From G963677325 sp963677325 (GTDB lineage: Bacteria > Bacteroidota > Bacteroidia > Bacteroidales > Prolixibacteraceae), in NCBI GenBank assembly GCA_963677325.2, contig CAXXGM010000011.1, positions 26,057 through 90,056 of the forward strand: a stretch of 64,000 nucleotides of DNA. The letters are read 5' to 3'. A program made the position numbers and the translations under genes. Below the pieces are notes generated by a model. That model worked only from the letters and a program-made list of their open reading frames with translations. It did not search any database and was not told where the DNA came from. This document shows positions 8,076 through 16,158 of the stretch, piece after piece (the first letter of the stretch is position 1; each line of letters begins with the position of its first letter).

Positions 8076-9356
8076 ATGACAGCAATAACAGCAAAAGATA
8101 ACGGATACCTTGATATGGAGCTTTTGCGGTTTACTACCGCCGGAAGTGTAGACGACGGGAAAAGTACCTTGATTGGAAGACTCTTGTATGACAGCAAGGC
8201 CATTTTTGAAGATCAGATGGAAGCCATCGAAGAGGCAAGTCTGAGCCGGGGAGGCGAGGAGGTCAATCTCGCTCTTCTGACTGATGGCCTTCGTGCTGAA
8301 AGGGAACAAGGAATTACTATTGATGTGGCTTACCGCTATTTTGCCACTCCAAAACGAAAGTTCATCATTGCCGATACCCCGGGGCATATTCAATATACAA
8401 GAAATATGGTGACCGGTGCGTCGACTGCCAATGCAGCCGTAATCCTTATAGATGCCCGTAACGGGGTTATTGAACAAACGCGCCGCCATGCTTACATTGC
8501 TTCTTTATTGAACATTCCCCACCTGATCATCTGTGTGAATAAAATGGACCTTGTCGGTTTTGATGAGAAAGTATTTGATCACATAAAGGATGATTTCCTC
8601 CGGATGGTTGATAAGCTCAGCGTTAAGGATATCCATTTTCTTCCTATCAGTGCAAAGCTTGGTGATAATGTGGTGGATCCCTCGCAGAATATGCCATGGT
8701 ATAATGGATTCACCTTTATTGGGTTGCTTGAAAATATACCCGTTGGAAACGACTGGAATTTCGAGGATGCCCGTTTCCCTGTTCAGTATGTTATCCGGCC
8801 TATTTCCGATGAATATCATGATTACAGGGGCTATGCCGGAAGGGTTGCCAGCGGTATATTTAAACAAGGCCAGGATGTAGTTGTTCTTCCGGGCGGTCAG
8901 CGGACCAAAATTCAAGGAATAGACTTTGCCGATAAAAAGTTGGATAAGGCCTTTCCTCCGCAATCGGTCACCATCAGACTTACTGATGATATCGACGTGA
9001 GCCGCGGTTCGATGATCGCGGATGCAGATAACCAACCACAGCAAAGCCAGGAACTGACCTTGATGGTTTGCTGGCTGAATGAAAAGCCTCTTATGATCAG
9101 GGGAAAATATGCTTTGAAGCATACCTCCAATGAGATGCGCTGCCTCATAACAGACGTGAATTATAAAGTCAATATAAATACTTCCGAACCTATCTATGAG
9201 GATAAAAACGTCGGATTAAATGAAATTGCGGAAATCACCATCAAAACAACCAAGCCTGTATTTTTTGATTCCTATAAACGTAACCGGGAAACAGGCAGTT
9301 TAATACTTATTGATGAAACTACAAACAATGTAGTTGGAGCGGGGATGATTTTATAA
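8076..9356 (+). CDS. cysN: Sulfate adenylyltransferase subunit 1, GTPase (CysN)
   Basis: A 426-residue translation-factor-like GTPase that drives ATP sulfurylase. G-box motifs are GSVDDGKST at residues 23-31 (P-loop), DTPGH at 100-104 and NKMD at 155-158. Beta-barrel domains II and III follow. It ends after the barrel, so no APS kinase (CysC) domain is fused as happens in NodQ-type proteins. The ATG at 8076 lies 32 bp after cysD; another in-frame Met at residue 14 is possible but less likely. A strong hairpin terminator follows at 9375. Confidence 0.96.
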   Translation: MTAITAKDNGYLDMELLRFTTAGSVDDGKSTLIGRLLYDSKAIFEDQMEAIEEASLSRGGEEVNLALLTDGLRAEREQGITIDVAYRYFATPKRKFIIADTPGHIQYTRNMVTGASTANAAVILIDARNGVIEQTRRHAYIASLLNIPHLIICVNKMDLVGFDEKVFDHIKDDFLRMVDKLSVKDIHFLPISAKLGDNVVDPSQNMPWYNGFTFIGLLENIPVGNDWNFEDARFPVQYVIRPISDEYHDYRGYAGRVASGIFKQGQDVVVLPGGQRTKIQGIDFADKKLDKAFPPQSVTIRLTDDIDVSRGSMIADADNQPQQSQELTLMVCWLNEKPLMIRGKYALKHTSNEMRCLITDVNYKVNINTSEPIYEDKNVGLNEIAEITIKTTKPVFFDSYKRNRETGSLILIDETTNNVVGAGMIL

Positions 9357-9374
9357 GCTGAAGTAAAACACCAT

Positions 9375-9411
9375 AAAAAAGAGAGAGGCATTCAGCCTCT
9401 CTCTTTTTTTT
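9375..9411. terminator. Bidirectional terminator between cysN and the FadL-like gene
   Basis: AAAAAAGAGAGAGGC at 9375-9389 pairs with its reverse complement at 9395-9409 around a five-base loop. The A run on one side and T run on the other allow termination in both directions, which fits the convergent genes on each side. Confidence 0.85.
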
Positions 9412-9432
9412 AACCTTCAAGTATTTGAGAAC

Positions 9433-10950
9433 TTAAAGTTTAATAGCAACAGTGAAAATTACTTCATGATTTAAAGTGTGATACTTTACAGGGCTTACTT
9501 CCATTCCCGGAATCTGGTACATGTACATGTAATTAGTCCTGTCGGCCAGGCTGTAGGAAAGATCGATTGAAACATTTTCGAAGCGATATCCCAAACCTGC
9601 ATTGATGGTATTAAACTTGAAATTTGTATTTGGCTGAACGACTCCGTCAAGGGTCGACTTGTAAGGATTACCGAATGATTCATAACCTGCGCGAAGGCTG
9701 AGAGCATCTGTAGCCCGGTATTCACCTCCAATATGAATGTTGTTCACCGGTTTGTAGATATCATTGATATCCTGGTTTTCAGAAGCAAAGTTATAACCAT
9801 CATCGCCTTTCCTTAATTTGGCTGTTGAATAATCAACATATTCGTAATCCATTGAAATTATTCCTTTTTTACCAAATTGATAGGCAATACTACCAATGGC
9901 TCTGAAAGGAGTTTCCATCCTGTATTTGTAATCCCAGGTTGGAGAGGTGAGGTTATGTGTGCCGTTAGCATCAGAACTTACGTCGTGTAAGTTGGATGAC
10001 ATGTTAGCATAAAACGATTCTTTAATCGTATAGAAGGTAGGAGTGTGAATAGCGGCACCAAGCCTTAATGCATCAGTTGGTCGGATAATCAAACCAAGTT
10101 TCAGATTATATCCATACCCTCTGGAAGAATTATAATTAAGATAATCAAAATAACCAAAAGGAGCATCCTCGCTGTATGTTCTTGTCTCATTATAATAGAG
10201 GTCTTGCATTCCAAGGGTTGCCCCGATGTAAACCCTGTGATTGAAGTTAGCTCCGAAAGAGGCCAAATATTCATTGACATATCCTTCCCTGCTGATATTT
10301 TCATACTGATCGACCAACTCATTTGGGAAAAGAATTGATTGGTACTGATTTCCAACTCCGTTTGCGTCCGGGTTCGTAACACTGATCAGGTAATTTTCCC
10401 AGGCCAGTTTACTCTCCCATGGAACATTGTGGTAAGGATCGTTTTCCTCAAAAAATGCACTGCTCGAAATTCCATTCGAGTTCTGAGCAAAAGCATCTGT
10501 TCGGGAATAGGATGAACCAAGAGCTTGTGTCGCGATATTCTGATTAAAGCTGTTCAGGCGATTAAATCCTAATCCAAAACTCAGGGATACCAATCCGGAA
10601 GACGCCGATGAAGCTGGCTGGGCAAATACATACCCAAAATTCCTGAAATTGAATGTAGTGCTGCGATCGTCGGCCGTCTGTCCCTGGTAGGTCGTTTGGG
10701 TATTATTTACCCCCAGCAGGTTGGCTGTCACCGAAACTTCAGGACGCTGGTAAATAGCGATTCCGGCAGGGTTAATACTCAGGGATGAGAAATCGCCTCC
10801 CAGCGCACCGAAGGCACTACCCATTGCTTTGGATCTTGCAGTAGATCCGAAATTTTGCTGAGAAAATATCAAAGCCTGGTCTACATACTGTGCAGAGGCT
10901 ACAGAAAATATACCGGCTATTGCGAATAAGGTAAATATTAATCTTTTCAT
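9433..10950 (-). CDS. OmpP1/FadL/TodX family outer-membrane transport protein
   Basis: A 505-residue protein with a signal peptide (cleavage after about residue 20, SVASA-QYV). The next region has the FadL-family pattern ARSKAMGSAFGALGGDFSSL followed by NPAGIAIYQRPE. Alternating aromatic/hydrophobic strands over the rest and the end VIFTVAIKL fit an outer-membrane beta barrel. Proteins like this import hydrophobic compounds; in Bacteroidota many are annotated loosely as hemin receptors without proof. The cargo is unknown. A lipoprotein gene lies upstream on the same strand, 114 bp away, possibly in the same transcript. Confidence 0.85.
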   Translation of the reverse strand: MKRLIFTLFAIAGIFSVASAQYVDQALIFSQQNFGSTARSKAMGSAFGALGGDFSSLSINPAGIAIYQRPEVSVTANLLGVNNTQTTYQGQTADDRSTTFNFRNFGYVFAQPASSASSGLVSLSFGLGFNRLNSFNQNIATQALGSSYSRTDAFAQNSNGISSSAFFEENDPYHNVPWESKLAWENYLISVTNPDANGVGNQYQSILFPNELVDQYENISREGYVNEYLASFGANFNHRVYIGATLGMQDLYYNETRTYSEDAPFGYFDYLNYNSSRGYGYNLKLGLIIRPTDALRLGAAIHTPTFYTIKESFYANMSSNLHDVSSDANGTHNLTSPTWDYKYRMETPFRAIGSIAYQFGKKGIISMDYEYVDYSTAKLRKGDDGYNFASENQDINDIYKPVNNIHIGGEYRATDALSLRAGYESFGNPYKSTLDGVVQPNTNFKFNTINAGLGYRFENVSIDLSYSLADRTNYMYMYQIPGMEVSPVKYHTLNHEVIFTVAIKL

Positions 10951-11029
10951 TTTATATCACTTTAACTATAAAACTAACATTAATAAAGTTGCTATTGTTT
11001 ACGAAGAAAAGGAATGAAAGATATTGTTA

Positions 11030-11063
11030 ATTCTTAATTTTTCATTCTTAATTTTTCATTCTG
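11030..11063. repeat. 14-bp tandem repeat (ATTCTTAATTTTTC)
   Basis: Two copies of the unit ATTCTTAATTTTTC plus a partial third unit lie directly after the stop codon of the lipoprotein gene. The composition resembles the ATTCGTA array at 57464-57494. It looks like an expanded low-complexity intergenic repeat with no clear function. Confidence 0.55.
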
Positions 11064-11064
11064 T

Positions 11065-12489
11065 TTAGCGTCTGCGGCCACCTCCGTCACCACCGCCACC
11101 GCCACTGGAACTTCCACCGCCACCGCCTCCACCGGAATAAGATCCGCCTCCGGAGTAGGAGCCTGAACTGCTGCTTCTTGGTGCAGAATAGCTTTCCGAA
11201 GAACTTCTGGATGGAGCTGAGTATGACGGAGAACTATAACTACGTCCGCTGGAGCTGCTGCCTTCTGAAATAGTAGCAGATCTCCTCTGGTAAGTAGTGC
11301 CTGATTCACCCGAGCTATAACTTGAGGAACGGCTTGGGGCAGCGCTGTAGGTGCCTGGTTTTGCATAACGGCTGGATTCTGAAGAACGGTATTGCTGCCT
11401 GCTGTAATCTCTTGTTCCGCTGTTATAAGTGGCCTGGGTGTTGGTCCTTGGCCTTGAATAAGTAGGAGTATAGCTCCGTGAGTTATTATCCTGATTGATT
11501 GAGGATGAACGCGTTGATGGAGCATATCCCTGACGTGTTCCGCTTCTGCGAAGATTCATCAGCGTTTCGGTGTTTCTTTGGCTTCCCTGCTGTGATATTC
11601 TTGCACTTCTTGTTGATAAGTTGGGATCAACAGAATAGCGGGTGCCAGCCTGGCGTGAAGAAGAATTGGGGGATGAAGCAGTAGCTCCGCGTCTTCCTGA
11701 GAAGGAGGAGTTGTTGTAGGTATTGCCCCCGATTGTTGCAGAGCGGACTGAAGCATTGGCTCCATAACTTACTGCATTGGATCTTCGTCCGTAATTCCCT
11801 GCAAGATTCTGCCTTCCGAAATAACAGTCTCTGCCATGATTTCCGTCCCAGTGGCCTCCACCGTAGTATCCGCCTCCGTAATATCCGTCCCAATAGCCTC
11901 CGTAATAGCTTCCATACATTCCATATCCGCCATAATAGGGATATCCCCATCCATAGCTGTAATAAGGATCATAATAGCCTCTGTAAGACCATGGGCTGTA
12001 CCATCCGCCATACATTCCTCCGAATCCAAAGTCCCAGCCCATATTCCATCCGGCATAAGAATCCCAGAAGGGATCGTACATGTATGGATTATAAAAGGTC
12101 CTGATTCTTGTGGAATAGCTCAACTCCCCGGAGTCATCGTCTTCAAATTCAGAATCCGCCTCTTCGTTATTCCCTTCATAAAGGGAATCAGGTGTATTGG
12201 AATTCCCATCGTTATAGGAATAAGTGTTGGTATTATTCTTATTATCCTGATTCTTATCAAAATATTCGTCAACAATACGGGCTGCCTTTTCCTGCCTGTT
12301 TTCTGCCGTTATAGAAGGATCATTAATACTTTTTCTGTGCGGAGATGAATTGGCGACAATGGGAGGGGGATTATCACCGGGAGAAAAGTATACATCATCG
12401 GCATAGCCTCCTGATGATACCATCGATCCGGTGGTACACGCACTCAGTAAAAATGCGATTCCCGAAAATAGCTTGAGATGGGTTTTCAT
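11065..12489 (-). CDS. Predicted lipoprotein, Gly/Tyr- and Ser-rich, function unknown
   Basis: A 474-residue protein with a lipoprotein signal peptide ending in LSAC (lipidated Cys about residue 18). Three parts are visible: an acidic/Asn-rich segment (about 30-125), a Gly/Tyr/Trp-rich segment (about 135-225, for example GYYDPYYSYGWGYPYYGG), and a Ser/Arg/Gly-rich low-complexity tail ending in poly-Gly and RRR. Nothing looks catalytic. The repetitive composition suggests an extended or surface-associated protein attached to the outer or inner membrane. It is divergent from proS (99 bp apart) and upstream of the FadL-like gene on the same strand. I do not recognise a named family. Confidence 0.75.
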   Translation of the reverse strand: MKTHLKLFSGIAFLLSACTTGSMVSSGGYADDVYFSPGDNPPPIVANSSPHRKSINDPSITAENRQEKAARIVDEYFDKNQDNKNNTNTYSYNDGNSNTPDSLYEGNNEEADSEFEDDDSGELSYSTRIRTFYNPYMYDPFWDSYAGWNMGWDFGFGGMYGGWYSPWSYRGYYDPYYSYGWGYPYYGGYGMYGSYYGGYWDGYYGGGYYGGGHWDGNHGRDCYFGRQNLAGNYGRRSNAVSYGANASVRSATIGGNTYNNSSFSGRRGATASSPNSSSRQAGTRYSVDPNLSTRSARISQQGSQRNTETLMNLRRSGTRQGYAPSTRSSSINQDNNSRSYTPTYSRPRTNTQATYNSGTRDYSRQQYRSSESSRYAKPGTYSAAPSRSSSYSSGESGTTYQRRSATISEGSSSSGRSYSSPSYSAPSRSSSESYSAPRSSSSGSYSGGGSYSGGGGGGGSSSGGGGGDGGGRRR

Positions 12490-12529
12490 GATTCGTTCTC
12501 CTATTATTTAATTTCCTGAAGTTTTTCTT

Positions 12530-12537
12530 TATTTTTG
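12530..12537 (+). promoter_or_regulatory. Candidate -7 element for proS
   Basis: TATTTTTG matches the TAnnTTTG consensus and lies 52 nt before the proS start codon. No convincing -33 TTG was found at the expected distance. Confidence 0.3.
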
Positions 12538-12588
12538 TACCATTGAAATTCAATATTATAAAGCAAATATTATACCAAATAATTACTA

Positions 12589-14064
12589 ATGGCAAAGGTT
12601 CTGACTACAAAGGAAGAAAATTATTCTCAATGGTACAACGATTTAGTAAGTAAAGCTGATTTGGCTGAAAATTCAGCTGTTCGCGGCTGTATGGTGATCA
12701 AACCTTACGGTTACGCGATCTGGGAAAAGATGCAGGCTCAGCTTGATGCTATGTTCAAGGAAACAGACCATGTGAATGCCTATTTCCCATTGTTTATCCC
12801 CAAATCTTTTTTTTCGAAAGAAGCCTCCCACGTGGAAGGTTTTGCCAAGGAATGTGCAGTTGTAACGCATTACCGGCTTAAAAATGATCCAAATGGGAAA
12901 GGAGTGATCGTTGATCCTGAGGCAAAACTCGAGGAAGAATTGATTATCCGCCCCACGTCAGAAACTATTATTTGGAATACCTATAAAAACTGGATTCAGT
13001 CCTATCGCGACCTTCCCTTATTAATCAATCAATGGGCCAATGTTGTCCGGTGGGAGATGAGAACCAGGATGTTTTTACGGACAGCCGAGTTTTTATGGCA
13101 GGAAGGCCACACCGCTCATGAAACAAGTGAAGAGGCCTTGGTGGAAACTCAGCGGATGATTGACACTTACGCAAGTTTTGCAGAAGATTACATGGCCATG
13201 CCTGTTATTAAAGGAGCAAAATCACCAAACGAACGTTTTGCAGGCGCAATTGAGACCTTTACCATCGAAGCCTTGATGCAGGATGGAAAAGCGCTTCAAT
13301 CAGGTACTTCACACTTCCTTGGACAGAATTTTGCCAAAGCTTTTGATGTCCAGTTCGCTACCCGCGATGGGAAAATGGATTACGTGTGGGCAACCTCATG
13401 GGGAGTATCCACCCGTCTGATCGGCGCCCTGATCATGGCCCATTCTGATAACAACGGCCTCGTTCTTCCTCCAAAACTTGCACCTTACCAGGTTGTGATT
13501 GTTCCTATTTACAAGAACCTGGAGCAGTTGGGACAAATTTCTGAAAAGGTTAAAGAAATCATTGCCAAACTTAAATCAAGAGGCATCAGCGTTAAATACG
13601 ATGATCGTGATTCGCAGCGCCCCGGATGGAAGTTCGCCGAATATGAGTTAAAGGGAGTGCCTGTTCGCCTGGCTATTGGCCCGCGCGATCTGGAAAACGG
13701 AACGATTGAAGTCGCCCGCCGCGACACCCTTGAGAAAAATGTCGAGCAAATTGACAATATTGAATTGACGGTTGAGAAACTCCTCGGCGATATTCAGAGA
13801 AATATCTATACGAAAGCCTTGAAATTCAGAGAAGAAAAAACCACTAAAGTTGATTCTTACGAGGAATTCAAACAACTGCTTAACACCAAGGGTGGATTTT
13901 TCCTTGCTCACTGGGACGGAACCACCGAAACAGAAGAGAAGATCAAAGACGAAACAAAGGCCACCATCCGATGCATCCCATTTGACGGCCCCGAAGAAGA
14001 GGGTAAATGCATGGTTACAGGGAAACCATCGAAAAAACGGGTGATCTTTGCGCTGGCTTATTAG
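12589..14064 (+). CDS. proS: Prolyl-tRNA synthetase, archaeal/eukaryotic type
   Basis: A 491-residue class IIa aminoacyl-tRNA synthetase that charges tRNA-Pro. The opening NYSQWYNDLVSKADLAENS and GCMVIKPYGYAIWEKMQ, class II motif 2-like RWEMRTRMFLRTAEFLWQEGHTAH and RPTSET (about residues 122-127) identify ProS. It lacks the long insertion (editing) domain of the classical bacterial enzyme, and the C-terminal extension with the ending VIFALAY is that of the type 3 (archaeal/eukaryotic-like) form, which is normal in Bacteroidota. The anticodon-binding domain covers about residues 300-400. It appears to be a single gene. Confidence 0.96.
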   Translation: MAKVLTTKEENYSQWYNDLVSKADLAENSAVRGCMVIKPYGYAIWEKMQAQLDAMFKETDHVNAYFPLFIPKSFFSKEASHVEGFAKECAVVTHYRLKNDPNGKGVIVDPEAKLEEELIIRPTSETIIWNTYKNWIQSYRDLPLLINQWANVVRWEMRTRMFLRTAEFLWQEGHTAHETSEEALVETQRMIDTYASFAEDYMAMPVIKGAKSPNERFAGAIETFTIEALMQDGKALQSGTSHFLGQNFAKAFDVQFATRDGKMDYVWATSWGVSTRLIGALIMAHSDNNGLVLPPKLAPYQVVIVPIYKNLEQLGQISEKVKEIIAKLKSRGISVKYDDRDSQRPGWKFAEYELKGVPVRLAIGPRDLENGTIEVARRDTLEKNVEQIDNIELTVEKLLGDIQRNIYTKALKFREEKTTKVDSYEEFKQLLNTKGGFFLAHWDGTTETEEKIKDETKATIRCIPFDGPEEEGKCMVTGKPSKKRVIFALAY

Positions 14065-14072
14065 CTGAACAG

Positions 14073-14210
14073 GAGGCTGTCCAAAAAGTCAGGATAATTT
14101 AACCGGAAGGTTTCTTTGTAAAGATTACAAGGAATTGGATTATAGATGCTTATCTTTGTGTGCGTCTGTTTACCGTACTTTGTGGTTAAAAAATTCTTTT
14201 GGACACCCTC
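14073..14210. mobile_element. MITE-like element with terminal inverted repeats
   Basis: A non-coding stretch of about 138 bp bounded by imperfect inverted repeats: GAGGCTGTCCAAAAAGT at 14073-14089, and a sequence at 14194-14210 whose complement reads GAGGGTGTCCAAAAGAA. Just inside, AATTTAACC faces GGTTAAAAAATT, so the element is largely palindromic. It has no transposase and begins 8 bp after the proS stop codon. No target duplication could be defined. It could be a MITE or an IS remnant. The rest of the gap to 14567 has another hairpin (14320-14358) and no gene. Confidence 0.5.
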
Positions 14211-14319
14211 AATTCTTAAAATCCAATGAAATTTCCTTCAGCCAGTTAACCACACCTTAATTATGCGTTAGCTATCCCTTTTAATTGTTTTAAATAATGT
14301 TACAGTATATTTTGTGTAT

Positions 14320-14358
14320 GGTTTGTGTATGATTTGATACAGGAACCATACACAAACC
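14320..14358. repeat. Inverted repeat hairpin, 12-bp perfect stem
   Basis: GGTTTGTGTATG (14320-14331) is the exact reverse complement of CATACACAAACC (14347-14358), with a 15-nt loop. The right arm is followed by CCCAAAGAAGG, similar to the sequence beside the palindrome before the IS element at about 48185-48200. It is likely a dispersed repeat rather than a terminator. Confidence 0.5.
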
Positions 14359-14567
14359 CCAAAGAAGGTATGGTTTAGAAAAGTAGTAAAAAAGTCTCAT
14401 GCAGATAGAAAGTAAACTCTCAAATAATTTATTTTCTATCGAACATATTCCCCAAATATTTGTAAATTGTAATTCAGGGTCAGATTCAGCCGGAATCACC
14501 GGCCAATTTGAAAATAACGCATCAATCATCAATTCAGTTATTATACCCGGATTTAAAAATTATTGAT

Positions 14568-15518
14568 ATGACAGGAAAAAAGATGATCGTCGTATTTGGG
14601 GCCACGGGCGCTCAGGGTGGGGGAGTTGTACGAGCTATTCTCAGTGATCCCGATAAAGAATTTGCCGTTCGGGCTGTAACCCGGGATGCAGGTTCAGACA
14701 AGGCTAAAGAACTTGCCAAAATGGGAGCTGAGGTTATTTTGGCTGATATTGATGATCCTCAAAGCCTCAGAAAGGCTCTTGAGGGTGCTTACGGAGCCTA
14801 TTTTGTTACATTTTTCTGGAATCATTTTTCGGCCGAGAAAGAAAAAGAAGAAGCAAAGCACATGGCAGAGGCCGCCAAAGAGGCTGGTTTACAGCATGTG
14901 ATCTGGTCAACGCTTGAAGATGTTAAAAAATGGGTTCCGCTTAGTGACAACAGCATGCCAACTCTCCACGAAAAATATAAAGTACCCCACTTTGAAGGCA
15001 AAGGAGAATCGGATCATTATTTCACCGATCTGGGATTACCGGTAACTTTTATGCTGGCATCTTTTTATTGGGATAACATGATCTTTTTCGGAATGGGTCC
15101 AAAGAAGGATGCAAACGGCAGGCTTGCTATTACCTTCCCGATGGGGAATAAAAAAATGGCTGGAATCGCGTCAGATGACATTGGAAAATGTGCTTACGGG
15201 ATCTTCAAAAAGGGCAAGGAGCTGATTGGTAAAAGAATAGGTATTGCGGGGGATCAGCTCACTTGTGAGGAGATGGCCAAAGCGATGTCTGATGCTCTTG
15301 GGAAAGAGGTCTATTACAACGAGGTTACGCCTGATCAATACCGGGCTTTGGGATTTCCGGGCGCCGATGACCTTGGAAACATGTTCCAGTTTTACCGTGA
15401 TTTTGATCAGGTTTGCAACGAGATTCGCGATGTGAAGTTTTCAAGGGAACTGAATCCGGAGCTGAAATCCTTTGATAGGTGGCTTTCCGAAAATGCAATG
15501 CGCATTCCTATTGAATAA
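14568..15518 (+). CDS. NmrA/SDR-like NAD(P)-binding protein
   Basis: A 316-residue protein from the ATG at 14568 (the frame extends upstream to 14508, but the Rossmann motif starts right after MTGKK). The dinucleotide-binding motif VVFGATGAQGGGVVRAIL at about residues 7-24 is typical of NmrA-like atypical short-chain dehydrogenases. RAVTRDAGSDKAKELAKMGAEV and ADIDDPQSLRKALEGAYG are the usual second beta-alpha units. The Tyr-x3-Lys active site of classical SDRs is not obvious, so it may sense NAD(P)/NAD(P)H ratio or reduce an unknown substrate. It appears to be monocistronic. Confidence 0.85.
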   Translation: MTGKKMIVVFGATGAQGGGVVRAILSDPDKEFAVRAVTRDAGSDKAKELAKMGAEVILADIDDPQSLRKALEGAYGAYFVTFFWNHFSAEKEKEEAKHMAEAAKEAGLQHVIWSTLEDVKKWVPLSDNSMPTLHEKYKVPHFEGKGESDHYFTDLGLPVTFMLASFYWDNMIFFGMGPKKDANGRLAITFPMGNKKMAGIASDDIGKCAYGIFKKGKELIGKRIGIAGDQLTCEEMAKAMSDALGKEVYYNEVTPDQYRALGFPGADDLGNMFQFYRDFDQVCNEIRDVKFSRELNPELKSFDRWLSENAMRIPIE

Positions 15519-15541
15519 ATGAAAATTTTTATAAAAGTGGC

Positions 15542-15574
15542 AGACCTGACAGGTTTCCAAAACCTGTCAGGTCT
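15542..15574. terminator. Hairpin with CCTGTCAGG stems, probable terminator/REP-like repeat
   Basis: AGACCTGACAGGTTT (15542-15556) is the reverse complement of AAACCTGTCAGGTCT (15560-15574), with a 3-nt loop. It lies 24 bp after the NmrA-like gene and is followed by CATTTTTGG. It may end that transcript, and the self-complementary CCTGACAGG core also looks like a dispersed palindromic repeat. Confidence 0.55.
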
Positions 15575-15768
15575 CATTTTTGGCTGCATAAAATAATAAA
15601 CCAAAAACTGGTGTTGAAAGATCTTAATGAATCAGTGACTAAAAAGACGGATCAGGAACTCCTGGAATTTTTAAGCAATACAGACTCCGTTATAATAACA
15701 GCATTGGTTTTATTTTCAATGATTTTGTGAATAGAACCATATTAATTTCAGAGGCTTAGCGGTAATGA

Positions 15769-15802
15769 TAAAAAAAATCCCCTGCAAAATGGGTTGCAGG
15801 GG
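15769..15802 (-). terminator. Minus-strand hairpin and T-tract with no annotated upstream gene
   Basis: On the minus strand CCCCTGCAA pairs with TTGCAGGGG (arms at 15794-15802 and 15779-15787) and is followed directly by A and eight T residues, a textbook intrinsic terminator. No minus-strand gene lies upstream within the roughly 360 bp before the divergent pepT start, so it may end a small RNA or antisense transcript. The rest of the 15519-16158 gap is A+T-rich without a gene. Confidence 0.5.
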
Positions 15803-16158
15803 AACTAAAACTAATCTTTTGTTTCTAAACTTTAAACGTAATCGAAATCTATTATTTTATTAACAAAATTAATGCCAATATTCATTATCTGAAAAGTTTT
15901 TTTCTCTGTTGTTAACAGTACCTATATTTCTGTTTAAGAAACAATTATAAAAAAGCCTGGTTATTTACAAGTGAAAATACTTTTTTTAAGCTGTATTTAA
16001 AGGCAATTTAATTCCATTTAATTGCAGAATATTTGGGCAGATCCAAGGAAAAGATAGGAAATATCAGGTGATGTTTGTCTTTCCCGGAACTTATAACCCA
16101 CAGATTCGTTCTTTTAAAGATAAAATTGTTATTTTCGGTCAACAGTAATATTAATTAT

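Noticed and set aside
11034..11525. Open frame of 163 codons opposite in frame to the lipoprotein C terminus
   Set aside because: It is a shifted reading of the repetitive Ser/Gly-rich part of the lipoprotein gene, and its end is the translated 14-bp repeat.
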